DNA of 64,000 bases. Source: Sambucus nigra (taxonomy: Eukaryota; Streptophyta; Magnoliopsida; Dipsacales; Adoxaceae). The stretch covers positions 527,231,755 to 527,295,754 of the forward strand of contig OX422215.1 in NCBI GenBank assembly GCA_949130495.1, read 5' to 3'. This document shows positions 35,361-48,276 of this stretch, piece after piece (positions within the stretch are counted from its first letter, which is position 1; each line of letters opens with the position of its first letter). Under the pieces are notes generated by a model, which was given only the letters and a program-made list of their open reading frames with translations, made no database searches and was not told where the DNA came from. The position numbers and the translations under genes were made by a program.

Positions 35361-36490
35361 TTGGGGAAACTTAATAGTTTTCCTTGATTTAACCAGATAT
35401 TATAAAAATAAATTGGTTTTTTAAACCAATCAAATTTTGGTATACTTTGAGCCCTAATTAATATGGAAACACAACATAAAAACATCCGAGTAAGCTATCT
35501 ACATGTTCCCCTTGACTTAGTGAACAATATGGTACCAAACGAATAATAAATGAATGAAAAATGTATCCTTAAAGTACCCATTTAGCTTCTGAACTACCTT
35601 AGTTCAGTTGGTGTAAAAATTTTTTCTCCCACATAGAAAAATTACAAAAAATGGGTGTAGTAAATATATCCATAACTTGGTCAAAGGACTTGGATGGCCT
35701 TAGGATGTCCAAGACTTTTAAGGTAATACTACCTACTCTATGAATGGTTTAGTCTTTGGTCCAAAAGCCTACACACATGCGCCACCGTTTTTGTTCACCA
35801 GTTGGCCGACCTAAGTCTTGCCCGGGGTCCTTAGGTATTTCTTAAGCCAATATTATATTTTTGGATAAATTGTATTTGTTTTTTTTTACTAAATTTTGCT
35901 TGAAATTGGACTGAATTATTTTCCAAAATGACAAAATTTTAATTGTTTAAACAATTGTTGAAAAATGTTGTTGTTTTAATTGATATTAAAATGTCAAAAT
36001 TCATCACTAAAAATCATGGTCGTTTTAATTCATTTCAGAATGTTAGTGTATCCGAAACACCGGTTATAATAAATTAAATTTGGGCCATTTATTGTGTATG
36101 TTCACAGACCGACAAGACCTTTTGAAATATGCACTTCAAGTTCTAGAAATAAGATTAATTTCCCTTAAATCCTTTCCTTTAGTGTTCCTTCTTCCTTAGA
36201 GGCAGAGAGCATATCACCCTTTTATTCTTCAGGAAAGCACATTGTAGTGTTTCTAACGCTTTTCGATAAATTATTTCATCATGGAAGGTATATTCCTATT
36301 GTTCAATTGATCTAAGCACCGTAGCGCGGGTGAATTCTATCATAAGGATAGAGTGTCAAATGATCGACTCAGTCATTCTCTACAAATGTTAACGATTATA
36401 AGTATCACAAATTGTAAGTTTTTCATCTTCCTACTTTGTGTGTTCATAATTATCTGTATTATTTACTAAATATATACCGATGGAATTACA
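35360..36490 (+). repeat. 5' LTR of the old copia
   Basis: The segment matches 54492-55610 in order, with shared phrases such as GTTCCCCTTGACTTAG, AAATTACAA, GTGTATCCGAA and TTCATAATTATCTGTATT. The exact start is worn; the end is placed where the similarity to the 3' copy stops, near TGGAATTACA. Confidence 0.7.
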
Positions 36491-36788
36491 ATCTCAAGAT
36501 ATATTTCTATTTTTAATCAATTTAATAACTTCCTATCAATACCTATTGTTTTACCAAACAGTCAGATACTACATAAATAAATTTTATTTTAAACAAACAT
36601 AAACCATAATTACTTTTTAAATACAGTATACAGTTACGATTTTAATTATACAAATTTTATATAGTTTTTTTCTATAGTTTTAATTTAGATTAAAGTCAAA
36701 ATTATGTACAAAATTTTCTTTCATCATTGCTTTAATATCATAACAAAAAGTTGATATTGATTCGATAAATATTAAATCAAACCAAGAA

Positions 36789-37830
36789 ATGGAAACTTCT
36801 TCCTCAGAAAATAATGTAACCCATCCTATTAACACAAATTTTCCTACAAGCATTTCATCTCATACAACCTATGGTGAGAAACCCAAAAAATTCAGTAGGC
36901 TTGATTTGGAAAGGTGGAAAAATTAATTTAATTTTCATCTCACAATTCTAACTCTTTTGAGGTTACTATATGAAGATGCATCCGTAATTGATGATACGGA
37001 AATAGATGAAAGAACTTTGGTCATCGTAGAAGCATGGAAGTGTTCTGACTTCTTATGAAAAAACTATATCCTTAACGGATTGAACAATACATTATACAAC
37101 GTGTATAGTCTAAATAAAAACTTCAAAGTTCTTATGGGAGTCTTTGGATTAAAAGAAATATAAAATCGAAGATGCTGACATGAAGAACTCCATTTTTGCT
37201 AGATTTCTTAATTTTACAAAGGATGTCATTAGTTATGTCCAAGAGCTTCAAGTATTTTTTCATCAAATAAGACCTAAAAATATAGTTTTAATTGAAAAAT
37301 ATCAAGTGGCAGCGATAATTGAAACTTTTTCCACCTTCTTGGAAAGATTTTAAAAATTTTATAAAGCATAAATGTAAAACAATGGGGCACGAGGACTTCA
37401 TTGTTTGGTTAAGTATAGATCAAGATATCCGAATGTCTAGAAAGAAATTTAGAAATAATCATATGGTGGATAAAGAGAATATGATAGTGAATGGTTATAA
37501 ATCCAATAAAAAAAGGAAGTACAATAGGGAAGGCTTAAAATAAGGGAGTTATGCTAAAAAGTTCAAAGGAAAGTGATTCCGTTGCCATAAGAAAATGGCA
37601 ATCATAAAAATAAAAAGAAAGAGAACTTTAATAAAAGGGTTGCTTAAGCACACATGACCGAACTCGAGAAATTATCCGATGATGTTTTTGATATATATTT
37701 ACAAGAGATTGTCTTTGAACCTAATATGGAGAAAACCATAAATGAATGATGGGTTGATACCATCATTGCAAGCCACATTTGATCGGATGAGAAGATGTTC
37801 ACTACCTTCCAACCAATTAAAAATGTGGAA
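36789..37830 (+). pseudogene. gag-pol: copia gag and start of protease, degenerate
   Basis: The Met at 36789 starts METSSSENN. The frame-shifting text that follows matches plant copia gag: GEKPKKFSRLDLERW, AWKCSDFL, NYILNGLNNTLYNVYS, DVISYVQELQ, YQVAAIIE and FPPSWKDFKNFIKHKCK. A worn zinc knuckle region (about 37570-37620) retains CHKK-like residues but not the full CCHC. Near the end WVDT marks the protease active-site region, but the usual glycine-alanine after it is replaced. Several in-phase stops make it non-functional. The chromovirus inserted at 37831. Confidence 0.85.
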
Positions 37831-38351
37831 TGTGACACCCCGCTCAATTAATACTAGGTGATCAGTCCTTTATTAAATTAATTCAGAATATTCGGTTGGT
37901 TCATTCTTATCATCACCGTAAAAAAAAACGTCCATATTAATTCACCTAATAGTTAATTAAGCTAGTGTCAAAACTTTTCAATTTTTAAATTTATTAAAAT
38001 CCATTTTAACAATGCAAACAATTGATCATGTAATCCATTCCACAATAATGACTAATAATTAAGTGACATCACAACTGAACTAAATGTAACTAGAATAGAC
38101 TCTATAATTTAAATGTCTCAATACCATTATCCAAACAAAATCGATAATAATAGTAGCGACATATGTAATTACAATATCTGAGATAGAGATGGAAGAACTA
38201 GAATCCTGGGCGATAAGCCCTAAATGTAATAGATACTACAGTTATCTGAATCAATAGAATGGAAATGTCTAAACAAAGACTTTATATACCGTAGAAGTTA
38301 TAGTACGTCAAACATCCATACTCTATGCCGGGTTTCCCTGAACCTGGTCAC

Positions 38352-40070
38352 CTAATGTAAAAGATACAAGAGAGGAGAGAATATGCAAGAAACTGGGTCA
38401 GGGCCTGATTGAAAAATATTTTTAAAAAATAGCAAGTTCTTAACAAGTGAAATTAAGTAATTATTATGTACGTGTTATCTTCTTACGCTTTCGCTTGAGA
38501 ATTTCACCTCTCATCTAAAGTGCATGCCTAACCTACCTCATAATGCTCCTAGTTAAGGTTCCCAATTACTTGTTTGAAATATGATTCACTATGATTGTAA
38601 CTTATATCATTTCCCTGTATTTCCCATGCAATACGTATGATAATTATATATGTTCATTTCTCTTTAATATGAACTAGACTTTTCAAAGCTTTAGGACTAA
38701 GTATTCACTTACTTAATTCAATTCAGATTTCATTATTTTTTTATGTCTACTAATTTCACATAGTAGGTTAAATCACAATATATATATATTCATCACATTA
38801 TTATATATACAAATATGGCACCTCCCAGACATAGTTGCGGTGCGTGCATACTCTACTATCATGTCCTGGTACATCTCTCGCCGTATAGAGGACTGTTGGT
38901 TCGGTGTCTCTCACGAACCATAAATCTCATAACACATACACTAGAGACAAGCATACTCCCCAGCCAAATGGATCACGCACATACCTACGTTCCCATTCAA
39001 CCGTTGAAACTATAGTTCCCATCGATAGCACGTGTCCAAGGTCCTATGCTCAGGGTACAAATCTAAAACCCCCCAATGGGATCATTAGTATAAGATCGTC
39101 CACAACGCGAAACATCCACCCTGATAACAAGCATCGTAGGTATGTCACACACAATATAAATCTTAATATAGATATTCACCCCACCTATATATATAATAAC
39201 AATAGGGTATAAGCACAACCCATATGATAAGTCCCAAACGTAGTATATTTATATCTCGAATATCCTACTTATTTATAGATTATGATTTTACTTCTTAAAG
39301 TATATTCCTGAGCTTTTCTCATCATTTGAAGGGTATCGTTTATTCCTCATGTAAATTCAGTAGGTAAGCATTTACACTTTACTGGTCTATGCCATTATAA
39401 TCCCCGAATTTTTGTGAATTAAATTTATCTTCAAATTAGGTTTATTCCTCGAAAATATTTAATTCAATTTAACCCTTTATTCCATCCTGTAGGACTAAGC
39501 CCATGCATTAACATGGGCTACTGGTATACCCCTATAATTCCATTATTTTAAGAATTTAGTCTCATAATCAAATCTCAAATGATCCCATAAAAATAACAAT
39601 TAAAAGGCAAAGTTGGCCAAATCTGTGCAGCCGAATCGATTCGTCCTAGTCCGAATTGATTCGCCCCTACTGCTGAATCGAGTCGACCTGGTCCGAATCG
39701 ATTCTCCCCTACAGGTCTGTGAAATTTTGCATTTTAATGGCTACGGCAATTTGTTTCTTCCTCAAAACCATCACCAAATGATCTCAAACTCCCCATGAAA
39801 CATCCTAAATGGTATATCACGGTATGTGAATGATTTCTAACATATAAACAGTAAAAAATCCTCAAGGAGTTTAAATTAAATGAAGTTATACCCAAATTTT
39901 CTGGAGTGGATTCTATATTCAAATAGAGATCAATCCTAGTTAATTTTCATTTCAAGGATTCTATTAAGATCATCAAAATTCATCTTTAATTCACATAACT
40001 TTTCTTAATTTAATTACTAACCTAACATGGACAATATACATTCTGTAATTTGCAATAACTAACCATTTGC
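38352..40070 (-). other. putative GC-AG intron inside the chromovirus LTR
   Basis: On the minus strand the donor-like site is TTAGAG/GCAAATGG and the acceptor-like site TTACATTAG/GTGACCAGG. The interval is 1719 bases. In the 5' LTR the donor is worn to GCTAGT, with the acceptor at 45792. Confidence 0.45.
39631..39706. repeat. palindrome cluster, CGAATCGATTCG type (3' LTR)
   Basis: Four sites in 76 bases: CCGAATCGATTCG, CCGAATTGATTCG, CTGAATCGAGTCG and CCGAATCGATTCT, separated by TCCTAGT, CCCCTACTG and ACCTGGT. It is followed by CAGGTCTG. Confidence 0.88.
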
Positions 40071-40772
40071 CTCTAATTCGAAGGTCTTAATCGTTGGGGA
40101 ATATGATTTTAGGTATTTTCCTCCTTTTTTCAATCAACCTCCGGTGGTGGTGGTGGTGGTGCAAGATGACTCTTGGATCTTGGTCTCCTATAATAGCCTT
40201 TTCCTCTCCTAAAAAAGTACCTCACTCTCCTCTAAGCTTTTTCCTTTGATTTTTGGTGAATGAATCTCAATTCTACAAACTCTACACTTATATAAGTCCA
40301 CTAAAAATTCGTGGGGTACTATTCACCTAATTTGGCAAATGACCAAAATACCCCTCCGAGGTGTCTATTTGGTTCCAAATTGACCTGAGACCCAAATTAA
40401 TCCACCGGGTAGATTTTTTTGACTATCTAAATCCTTTCGGACACTTTCGCACATTCAAAATGACCATTTGAATGACATAAAAATAAATTACTTTTCGTTC
40501 CATTTAAATATAGTGCCGATACGACTCACACGCACGTCCCTACTTATTTATCATAATTTTCGTATTTATAAGTCGCGATAATTTTATAAAGTCAAAATCA
40601 TGTGTAAAGTCATAATCATATATTACTTTTAATCAATAAGTAATATTCATCATAAATCACATATTACTTTATTCTCGAGTAATATTAAAATTCTGATTAA
40701 TTTTTAATTATCCCATAATATATTATAATTAATCCCATTTTAAAAGTCATTAAAAATATGGGGTGTTACATA

Positions 40773-40781
40773 CTTCCCCCC
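40773..40781 (-). other. polypurine tract of the chromovirus
   Basis: On the minus strand GGGGGGAAG follows a TAG stop that closes the pol frame and precedes the 3' LTR by two bases. Confidence 0.8.
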
Positions 40782-40793
40782 TAATAATGGAAT

Positions 40794-41720
40794 TTGGTCC
40801 CGAAATTTGGAAAAAATGTAAGTATAGCTGGTAAAAATAACTTTGTATATTTCTTGCGCATCTCATCCTCGCGCTCCCAAGTAGACTTCTTGACATTATG
40901 ATATCTCACTGGATATGCACAAGTGGAACTACCTTCGACCTCAACCTCCTCTCGCTATGGTCTAAGATAGACACCAATCTCTACTTATACGAGCTCTCAA
41001 GCTATAATTCAATCGCCTCTATCGCAACAAAAGTGTGAGATAACTTATCCCAGAGATACCGTCTCATTGAAAAAATATGGGACACATCATAAATACGATG
41101 CAAGTGCTCCGGTAACCCAATTCTATAAGCCATCAGTCCAATCCTCTCGATGATAAGAAATGACCCCACATACCTCTATTTCAATTTCCTTTTCTTCCCG
41201 AACCTCATAATCCCCTTCATAAGAGATACTCATAGTAGTACCTGGTCCCCCACACTACACTCTCGGAAGACTCGCTTAACATAGATGTAACCTTTTTGTC
41301 TGTCCTGGGTTACTCGTATAATCATATCAATCCTGGTCGACGTATCCTGAATCACCTCTAGTCCGAGTAGCTTGTTGTCCCTCACCTATAGCCAACTAGA
41401 AGAAGAACGAAAAGGTCCACCATGTAATGCCTCAAATGGAGCCATTCCAATAATGAACTGATCGGAGTTATTGTACTCAAACTCCACCAGTGGGAGGTAC
41501 TTATCCCAAACTCTCCTAAAATCAAGGACTCACATAAGTAACATATTCTCTTACATTCGATTCGTCATTTTGGTCTGTTCATCAGTCTATGGGTGATAGG
41601 TCGTACGTCATTGTAACTCCATACCCATGATCCCTTGGGAACTCTTGTTAAAAATGGGATACGAAGATTCTGTCCCTGTCCAACACGACATCGAAGGGCC
41701 CTCCATGAAATTTCAATATC
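40794..41720 (-). pseudogene. pol: chromovirus integrase C-terminal half and chromodomain
   Basis: On the minus strand the degenerate frame reads, in order, the catalytic-core phrase VLDRD, YHP-stop-TDEQTKMTN, WDKYLPLVEFEYNNS, IGMAPFEALHGGPF, then the GPF/GPY-like stretch MRFGKKRKLK, RYVGSFLIIERIG and AYRIGLPEHLHRIYDVSHI. It closes with a chromodomain-like STWEREDEMRKKYTKLF and the stop beside the polypurine tract. Intact relatives have TDGQSER or TDGQTER, where the Glu completes the DDE triad; here that position is Lys. Together with several stops this shows the enzyme is dead. The chromodomain, which steers integration to modified histones in this clade, is still recognisable. Confidence 0.85.
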
Positions 41721-43600
41721 TCAATGTCACACTGTTGTTTCAACTATATCTCTATTAATAACATCCTTCAGTCCAGTGGTTCTCCCCTACCGGTCCATCT
41801 AGTGACTAATTTTCTTTAGTCATCATATATCAAAATATCTCATCTTTAAATCCACCAATCCACATTAGTGTCTTCCCAACTCTTTGTGATTTCTTTCTCT
41901 TTTTGTCACTGTTATGAGCCTTTCTACTCATGGTTAACGTATTTCCTCTATTGGGGAAAACTCGAACACTACCATGTGTCAACTCCCTTATTAAATTGCT
42001 CTTATTACATATATATTTCCACCCCTCTCTAAAGTTTGGAACATTACGTTGCACCTAGTTCCTTTTCACTAATGGTACTTTTTAGTCCGACTGTATATAT
42101 TCCACTATTTAAGCTAGTGGCCATTCCATTCATGGGAGATATCTACTCTCCTGACCGACTATTCACGTCAAACCTTTATGTATTCAGTTGTTTATGACGT
42201 AACTCCCATCATATTACTCTTCTACATAGATTAGTTCCTGATTATTCCTGAAAATCTAGAATACACATTTCGTGTACTTTTCAACCCTATAATCACTCCT
42301 TTTCGTCAACATTTCAGTTTCTGATGACTTGCCTCGCTCTCAATGTCACTACATTCTCTTTGTCTTGTTTTACTTCAGTTTCTAATTTTCTCACACGTCT
42401 CCATTTATTTGAAAACTTGCCACATTCACTCCTCATGAATGATACTGCAAATCTCAACTAATTAGGGCGCCCATACACCCTATGTCTCGTGCATTGCTGC
42501 ATAATTCTACTAAACGTAATAGAGTTGTGTTAAATTAATTTTAGCATACTTATCATAACTATATAGTGATTTAATATTCTACCAACCTAATGATTGCAAA
42601 CGTAATTATTATCTAAGTTGTTCCACCAACATACTCATGGTATAAACGTTCTACACTGGTCTTCACACACGTATTATTCGGCTCTACAGGCCTTAAATAG
42701 TAATATAACTATCATCTCCCAGTTATAATCACATATACGTACAATAACTAGGGTACTAAATTCATATACTAAAGACCAAACTTCCCTCAACTCCCAACAT
42801 TCGCTAGTTTCATGCTTAGGATGTCTTGTAAAGCGAAATCCAAACAAATAACCCCTCGATACACTACTCTCTAACATTGCCGGTCGTTGAGAACCGTTAA
42901 GTCCTCAATCCATAGCATGTACCCTCAAATCCCTGAATCTTGACATAATAGTACACTCATCCACTTTTATGTTACAAAAGACCACATATATCACGACGCT
43001 CTTACTATCATTAGTTTCTTAGCTTGAATAAATCACGAGTTATAGTTCTTCGCTCGATAAAAGCTAATATACCCTGAATCACATTAGTAAACGTCCCTAA
43101 TCATTGGGATCAAATATAACTAGACAACATACACATTGAAGTCTATTAAATACTATTTTATAACATATGAGCACATGTAGATAGGCTCAACCCTCTTTCA
43201 GGTGATACCTCACAAAAATAATATAATTTGCCCCGAAATAAAAATTACACAAAAATAATATATGTTCTCCTCTCATAACACTCCAACGAGCAAAAATCAT
43301 TACATGATATAAAATTTTCTCTTAGTTTCCACACACCTACTCCTCCCCTCAGGTGACACAAAAAATCCCGCTACCCAACGGTAATTATATACATAATAAG
43401 ACTGATATCACCAGCGCACCCACTGAACCCGAATCACAATCGAGTTTTAGTGTTAACATTCACATATTATGACGCACCCATGTCACCCCATCCTAATCCC
43501 ATTCTCATAAGGAGAAAACAAAGATGTTATCTCCATTTGTAATCCACCTTGCCTGCTCAACAGGTCCCTGAATATCACTCTTATATCGGAACTCACCCAT
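41721..43600. other. chromovirus interior lacking reverse transcriptase
   Basis: Where reverse transcriptase and RNase H should lie, no catalytic motif is readable. At 42440-42890 are a GGGCGCCCATACACCC phrase and one copy of the box repeat, both also present in the interior of the gag-only element. The expected pol segment therefore appears to be replaced by, or deleted down to, a non-coding module. Confidence 0.5.
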
Positions 43601-45200
43601 GACTTACTACAATGGTGTATATTCAGGATCTCATCATGTAGTTTGCCCTTGCCTCGCTTCGGGAAATCATTCTTGTTGTGATCTCTCTCTCCACGATTGT
43701 ATTGATTGCCAGAGAGACTCTCTTGCCTATGGCCCTGGCCCTGGCCCTGCTGTCCTCCCCACTATTTCCTTAACCCTAACGGCCCTGAGGAATAGGGATG
43801 TGGTTGTTGATGTTAAGGACCCTACTAGTCCTGCCTAACCTCACCACATTTGAATTGGGAACCTTAGTAATCTAAATCTCTTAGTTCAATTTCCTCACAG
43901 GAAATATTATTCCCCTTATTGGTGTGCTTCATTGGGACCGTTCCCATTACTTTCCCAGTCTGACTAGTCTCACCCTTTCGCTGTGAACAAGTTCAATACA
44001 GGTGGCCCTAATCTCCATACATAAGACCCTTTCAGTGTCACTCTTTCACCTCTGGTCCCATTGTCCAAGTCAGTAAATATTCCCCTCTGGTCCCATTGTC
44101 CAAGTCAGTAAATATTCCCCTCGGATCGGGTAGTTTTATTCTTGATTGCTACCCTTGTTGTTCCTTGGGCTCCACTGACCCTATGGAACTCAGTTTTGGT
44201 CTCGACGGCCCTGATTTAATCCACCGTCATTTGGTAGGAGTTTGATTTCTCCAAATCATTTTAAATGGGTTCTCGATTGGGTACACCCTCCCATGGTGCT
44301 TCACTATCATTATTAAATCCAATCTTGCTCTTCAACTAGATTCTCTAACCCTCATGGCTCCCTTCTCATGGAAGCGTTGATATTGACTTGTAAACATACG
44401 ACTTTGATGACATCGACGCTAGTTATTTTAATCAAATTCCTCATCTATGCTTGTAAAATCTTACCACGGGTATCAACTTACAGACCTTCTAATATTCTCC
44501 ATAGTCCTATCATCGAATACTGAGTTTGCTAAATAGGGTGACTCCTCCATGATTGATCTCTATATTTCCCACTTGTTAATAGTTTCAAAACCCAATTCGC
44601 ATCTCTATCCGAACAGCATATGAAATACCTTAGGATCAAATCATACCCAAATTTCTCATTATTAATTTATCTCTTTATAATTCTGGTGGCTGACTCCCAT
44701 CATTATTACTCTGCTCCTCTAAGAAAAATAATTTTACTTAAAATTTAACCTTGGGCGTCACTTCACTCCACCCTACACAATTTCCTTTGGATTAACCTTC
44801 CATTGGCCCGTTACACTTCCTCTTTTCCCCAAATTCTCATATGTGACTCTTCGAAAGAGCCCCTCTGCCTCTCCCCCTACCTACCACGCTGGGTGAGTAT
44901 GAGTTTATACTATTGTTATTTATGACGGTGCTTGGGGAATCCACTGTTCCCGAGTGATTATCCCATTGTCATATGCTGAAACACTAATTATGGTGACTTC
45001 CATTGTGATCGCCGTTACCAGAATGTTCCATGGCTTCCACTGAGCCTTTCCTCCTATAGTCCTACTAACAGCCCTTCCTAATCGGTTGATATTGTTCGGT
45101 GTACGAAACTCAACTGAACTCGCACTAAAATTTAATAGCATGAGAACATAAGTCGCATACGTAGAGGAATACAAAAATCCTATAATAATGCTCTACATCA
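43601..45200 (-). pseudogene. gag: chromovirus gag remnant
   Basis: The minus strand downstream of the primer site contains scattered gag-like text: a basic leader near 45050, a worn CCHC zinc-knuckle region near 43980-44030 (YGD, stop, GHLY, stop, TCSQR) and a HNKNDFPKRGKG-like basic tail near 43650-43690. A 35-base tandem duplication (44051-44085 and 44086-44120) shifts the frame. No open stretch over about 85 codons survives. Confidence 0.6.
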
Positions 45201-45259
45201 AAGAACGCTAATCTGAAATGTAATAAGCCAGACAAATACTAAGGACTCTAAAACCTAAT

Positions 45260-45271
45260 GCTCTGATACTA
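45260..45271 (-). other. primer binding site of the chromovirus
   Basis: The minus strand reads TAGTATCAGAGC, one base off the initiator tRNA-Met site, two bases inside the LTR end at 45274. Confidence 0.85.
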
Positions 45272-45273
45272 CC

Positions 45274-48200
45274 TGTGACACCCCTTTCAATTAAATACTG
45301 GGTGATCAGTCCTTTTATTAAATTAAATCAGAATATCCAGTTGGTTCATTCTTAGTATCACTATCGAAAAACAACTTCCTTATTAATTCACCTAATAGTT
45401 AAAGATAGTGTCAAAACTTTTCAATTTTTAAATTGAATAAAATCCATTTTAACAATGTAAACAATTGATCATGTAATCTATTCCACAATAATGAATAATA
45501 ATTAAGTGATATCACAACTAAACTAAATGTAACTGGAATAAACTCCCCAGTTTAAATGTCTCATTACCATTATCCAAATAAAATCGATAATAACAGTACC
45601 GACATATGCAATTATAATATCTGAGATAGAGATGGAATACATAGAATCATGGGCGACATGCCCTAAATGAAATAGATAATACAGTTGTCTGAATCACTAG
45701 AATGGAAGCATCTAAACAAAGCCTGCATCTCCCGTGGCAGCTATAGTTCGTCAAACGTCCATACTCTATTTCGGGCCCTAATCCTGGACACCTAATGTAA
45801 AAGATACAATAAAGAAGAAATATTCGAGAAAATGGGTCAGAGCCCAATTGTAAAATATTTTTAAAAAAGTGCAAGTGCTTAACAAGTGCAATTAATCAAT
45901 TATTATGTACATGTTAGCTTCTCGGGTTCTAGCTTGAGAATCTCACCTTTCATCTAAAGTGCATGCCTAAGGTACCTCATAATGCTCCTAGTTAAGGTTC
46001 CCAATTACTAGTTTGAAATAAGAGTCATTATGATTCTAACTTATATCATTTTCCCGTATTTTCCACGCAATACGTATGATAATTATACATGTTCATTTCT
46101 ATTTAATATGAACTAGACTTTTCAAAGATTTAGGACAAAGTATTAACTTACTTAATTCAATTCAGATTTCATTATTCTTTTACATCTACTAATTTCAATC
46201 ATTAGATTAAATCACATTATACATTTATTCATCACATTATTATATATACTAATATGGCACCTCCCAGACATAGCTGCGGTGCGTGCATACTCTGCTATCA
46301 TGTCCTAGTACATCTCTCCCTATATAGAGGACTATTGTTTCGGCGTGTCTCATGAACCATAAATATCATAACACATATATTGGAGGTGAGCATACTCCCC
46401 AGCCAAATGGGTCACGCACATACCTACGTTTCCATTTAACCATCGAAACTGTCATTCTCACCGATATCACATGTTGAAGGTCTTATGCTCAGGGTACGAA
46501 TCTAAATCTCCCAAATGGACTCATCGGGATAAGATCGTCCACAACGAGAAACCTCCACCATCATAACAAGTAACGTAAATATGTCATACACAATATAAAT
46601 CACAATATAGGCATTCACCCCACCTATATATATTATAACAATAGTTCATATGAAGAACCCATATGATAATTCTCAAACATAGTACATTTATATCATGAAT
46701 ATCCTACATATTTATAGATTATGACTTTACTTTTTAAAGTATATTCTCTAGATTTTCTCATCACTCGAAGGGTATCATTTATTCCTTATGTAAATTCAAT
46801 AGGTAAGCATTTACACCCTGCTGGTCTATGCCATTATAATCCCCCAATTTTCATGAATTAAATTTATCTTCAAATTAGGTTTATTCCTCAAAAATATTTA
46901 ATTCAACTTAACCATTTATTCCATCCCATAGGACTAAGCCCATACATTAACATGGGCTACTGGCATACCCCGATACTTCCATTATTTTTAGAATTTAGTC
47001 CCATAATCAAATCCTAAACGATCCCACAAAATTAATAATTGAAAGGGAAAGTTTGCCAAATTCAGGCATCCGAATCAATTCAGCCTGGTCCGAATCGATT
47101 CTCCCCTGCCGCCAAATCAAGTCGGCCTGGTCCGAATCAATTCACCCTTACAGGTCTGCAAAATTCTGCATTTTAATGGATACGGGTTTCAATATTTTTC
47201 TTCCTCAAAACCATTACCAAATGATCTCAAACCCCCCATAAATCATCCCAAATGATATATAAAGGTATTTGAATGATTTCTAACATCTAAAAAATACAAA
47301 ATCATCAAGGAGTTTCAATTAAATGAAGTTAATTCAATGAAAATTCAGAAAACTCTTAATTCATCATCCTTATCCAAGAACTATCATAATTCCTAGATTT
47401 CTTCACCAATTATACCCAAATTTCGTGGAGTTGATTCTATATTCCAAAAGAGATCAATCCTAGTTAAATTTCATTTCAAGGATTCAATTAAGATCATCAA
47501 AATTCGTCTTTGATTCGCATAACTTTTCTAAATTTCATTTCTAACCTAACATAGAAAATATATACGCTATAATTTGCAATAATTAATGACTAGCCTCTAA
47601 TTCGAAGGTCTGAATCGTTCGGTAAGATGATTCTAGGGATGTTCCTCCTTTTTTCGATCAACATCCAGTGGTGGTGGTGATGCAAGGTGACTCTTGGCTC
47701 TTAGTCTCCTAGAAAAGCCTCTTCCCCTCCTAGAAAAGCCTATTCCCCTCCTAGAAAAGCCTCTTCCTCTCCTCTAAGCCTTTTCCTTTGTGTTTTGGTG
47801 AATAAATCTCAATTATACAAAACTCTACAGTTATACTATACCACTACAAATTCGTGGGCACTATTCACCTAATTTGGCAAAATGACCAAAATACCCCTTC
47901 GGGGTCTCGGTTTGGTTCCAAATTGATCTGAGACCCAAATTAATCCCCCGGGTAGGCTTTTTTTACTATCTAAACCCTTCCGGACACTTAGGTGCATTCA
48001 AAATGACAATTCGGATGACATAAAAATAAATTACTTTTCATTCCATTCAAATATAGTCCCGACACGATCATTTGCCGTAATTGTCGTATTTATAACTCGC
48101 GATAATTTTATAAAGTCATAATCATATATTACTTTTAATCACTACGTAATATTCATCATAAATCACATATTACTTTATTCTCGAGTAATATTTAAATCCG

Positions 48201-48276
48201 GATTAATTTTCAATTATTCCATAATTAATTCTAATTAATCCCATTTTAAAAGTCATTAAAAATATGGGGTGTTACA
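45274..48276 (-). repeat. 5' LTR of the chromovirus
   Basis: The 3003-base copy is collinear with 37831-40770. It has a 22-base tandem repeat (TTCCCCTCCTAGAAAAGCCT-like, about 47722-47780) and an insertion near 47330-47420 absent from the 3' copy. Confidence 0.88.
47070..47144. repeat. palindrome cluster, CGAATCGATTCG type, worn (5' LTR)
   Basis: Four sites correspond to those at 39631-39706. One is perfect at the core (CCGAATCGATTC) and three have been changed to AATCAATT or AATCAAGT, all C/G-to-T/A transitions. Confidence 0.85.

Larger units (their letters stand above)
37831..40770 (-). repeat. 3' LTR of the chromovirus
   Basis: This 2940-base LTR starts TGTGACACCCCGC and ends GGGGTGTTACA on the plus strand. 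A TATATAAG box on the minus strand near 40285 could set transcription start. It is collinear with the solo LTRs of the window. Confidence 0.88.
37831..48276 (-). mobile_element. Ty3/gypsy chromovirus (Tekay/Del-like), full length but pol-deleted
   Basis: The 10446-base element lies on the minus strand with direct LTRs at 45274-48276 (5') and 37831-40770 (3'). A primer site for initiator tRNA-Met with one mismatch lies beside the 5' LTR. A polypurine tract AGGGGGGAAG abuts the 3' LTR. The interior of 4503 bases keeps gag remnants and an integrase-chromodomain tail, but no reverse transcriptase is readable. The flanking five bases TGGAA and GGGAC agree at only three positions, so the target duplication has decayed. 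The LTRs differ more than those of the gag-only element (about 3 in 60 in one compared stretch). Confidence 0.88.

Noticed and set aside
42674..42877. A 67-codon minus-strand frame in the chromovirus
   Set aside because: It overlaps the box repeat and shows no retroelement or host family features.
44920..45174. An 84-codon frame near the primer site of the chromovirus, considered as an intact gag start
   Set aside because: It is the longest open piece in that region but resembles gag only weakly and is not followed by an open frame; recorded as part of the gag remnant.
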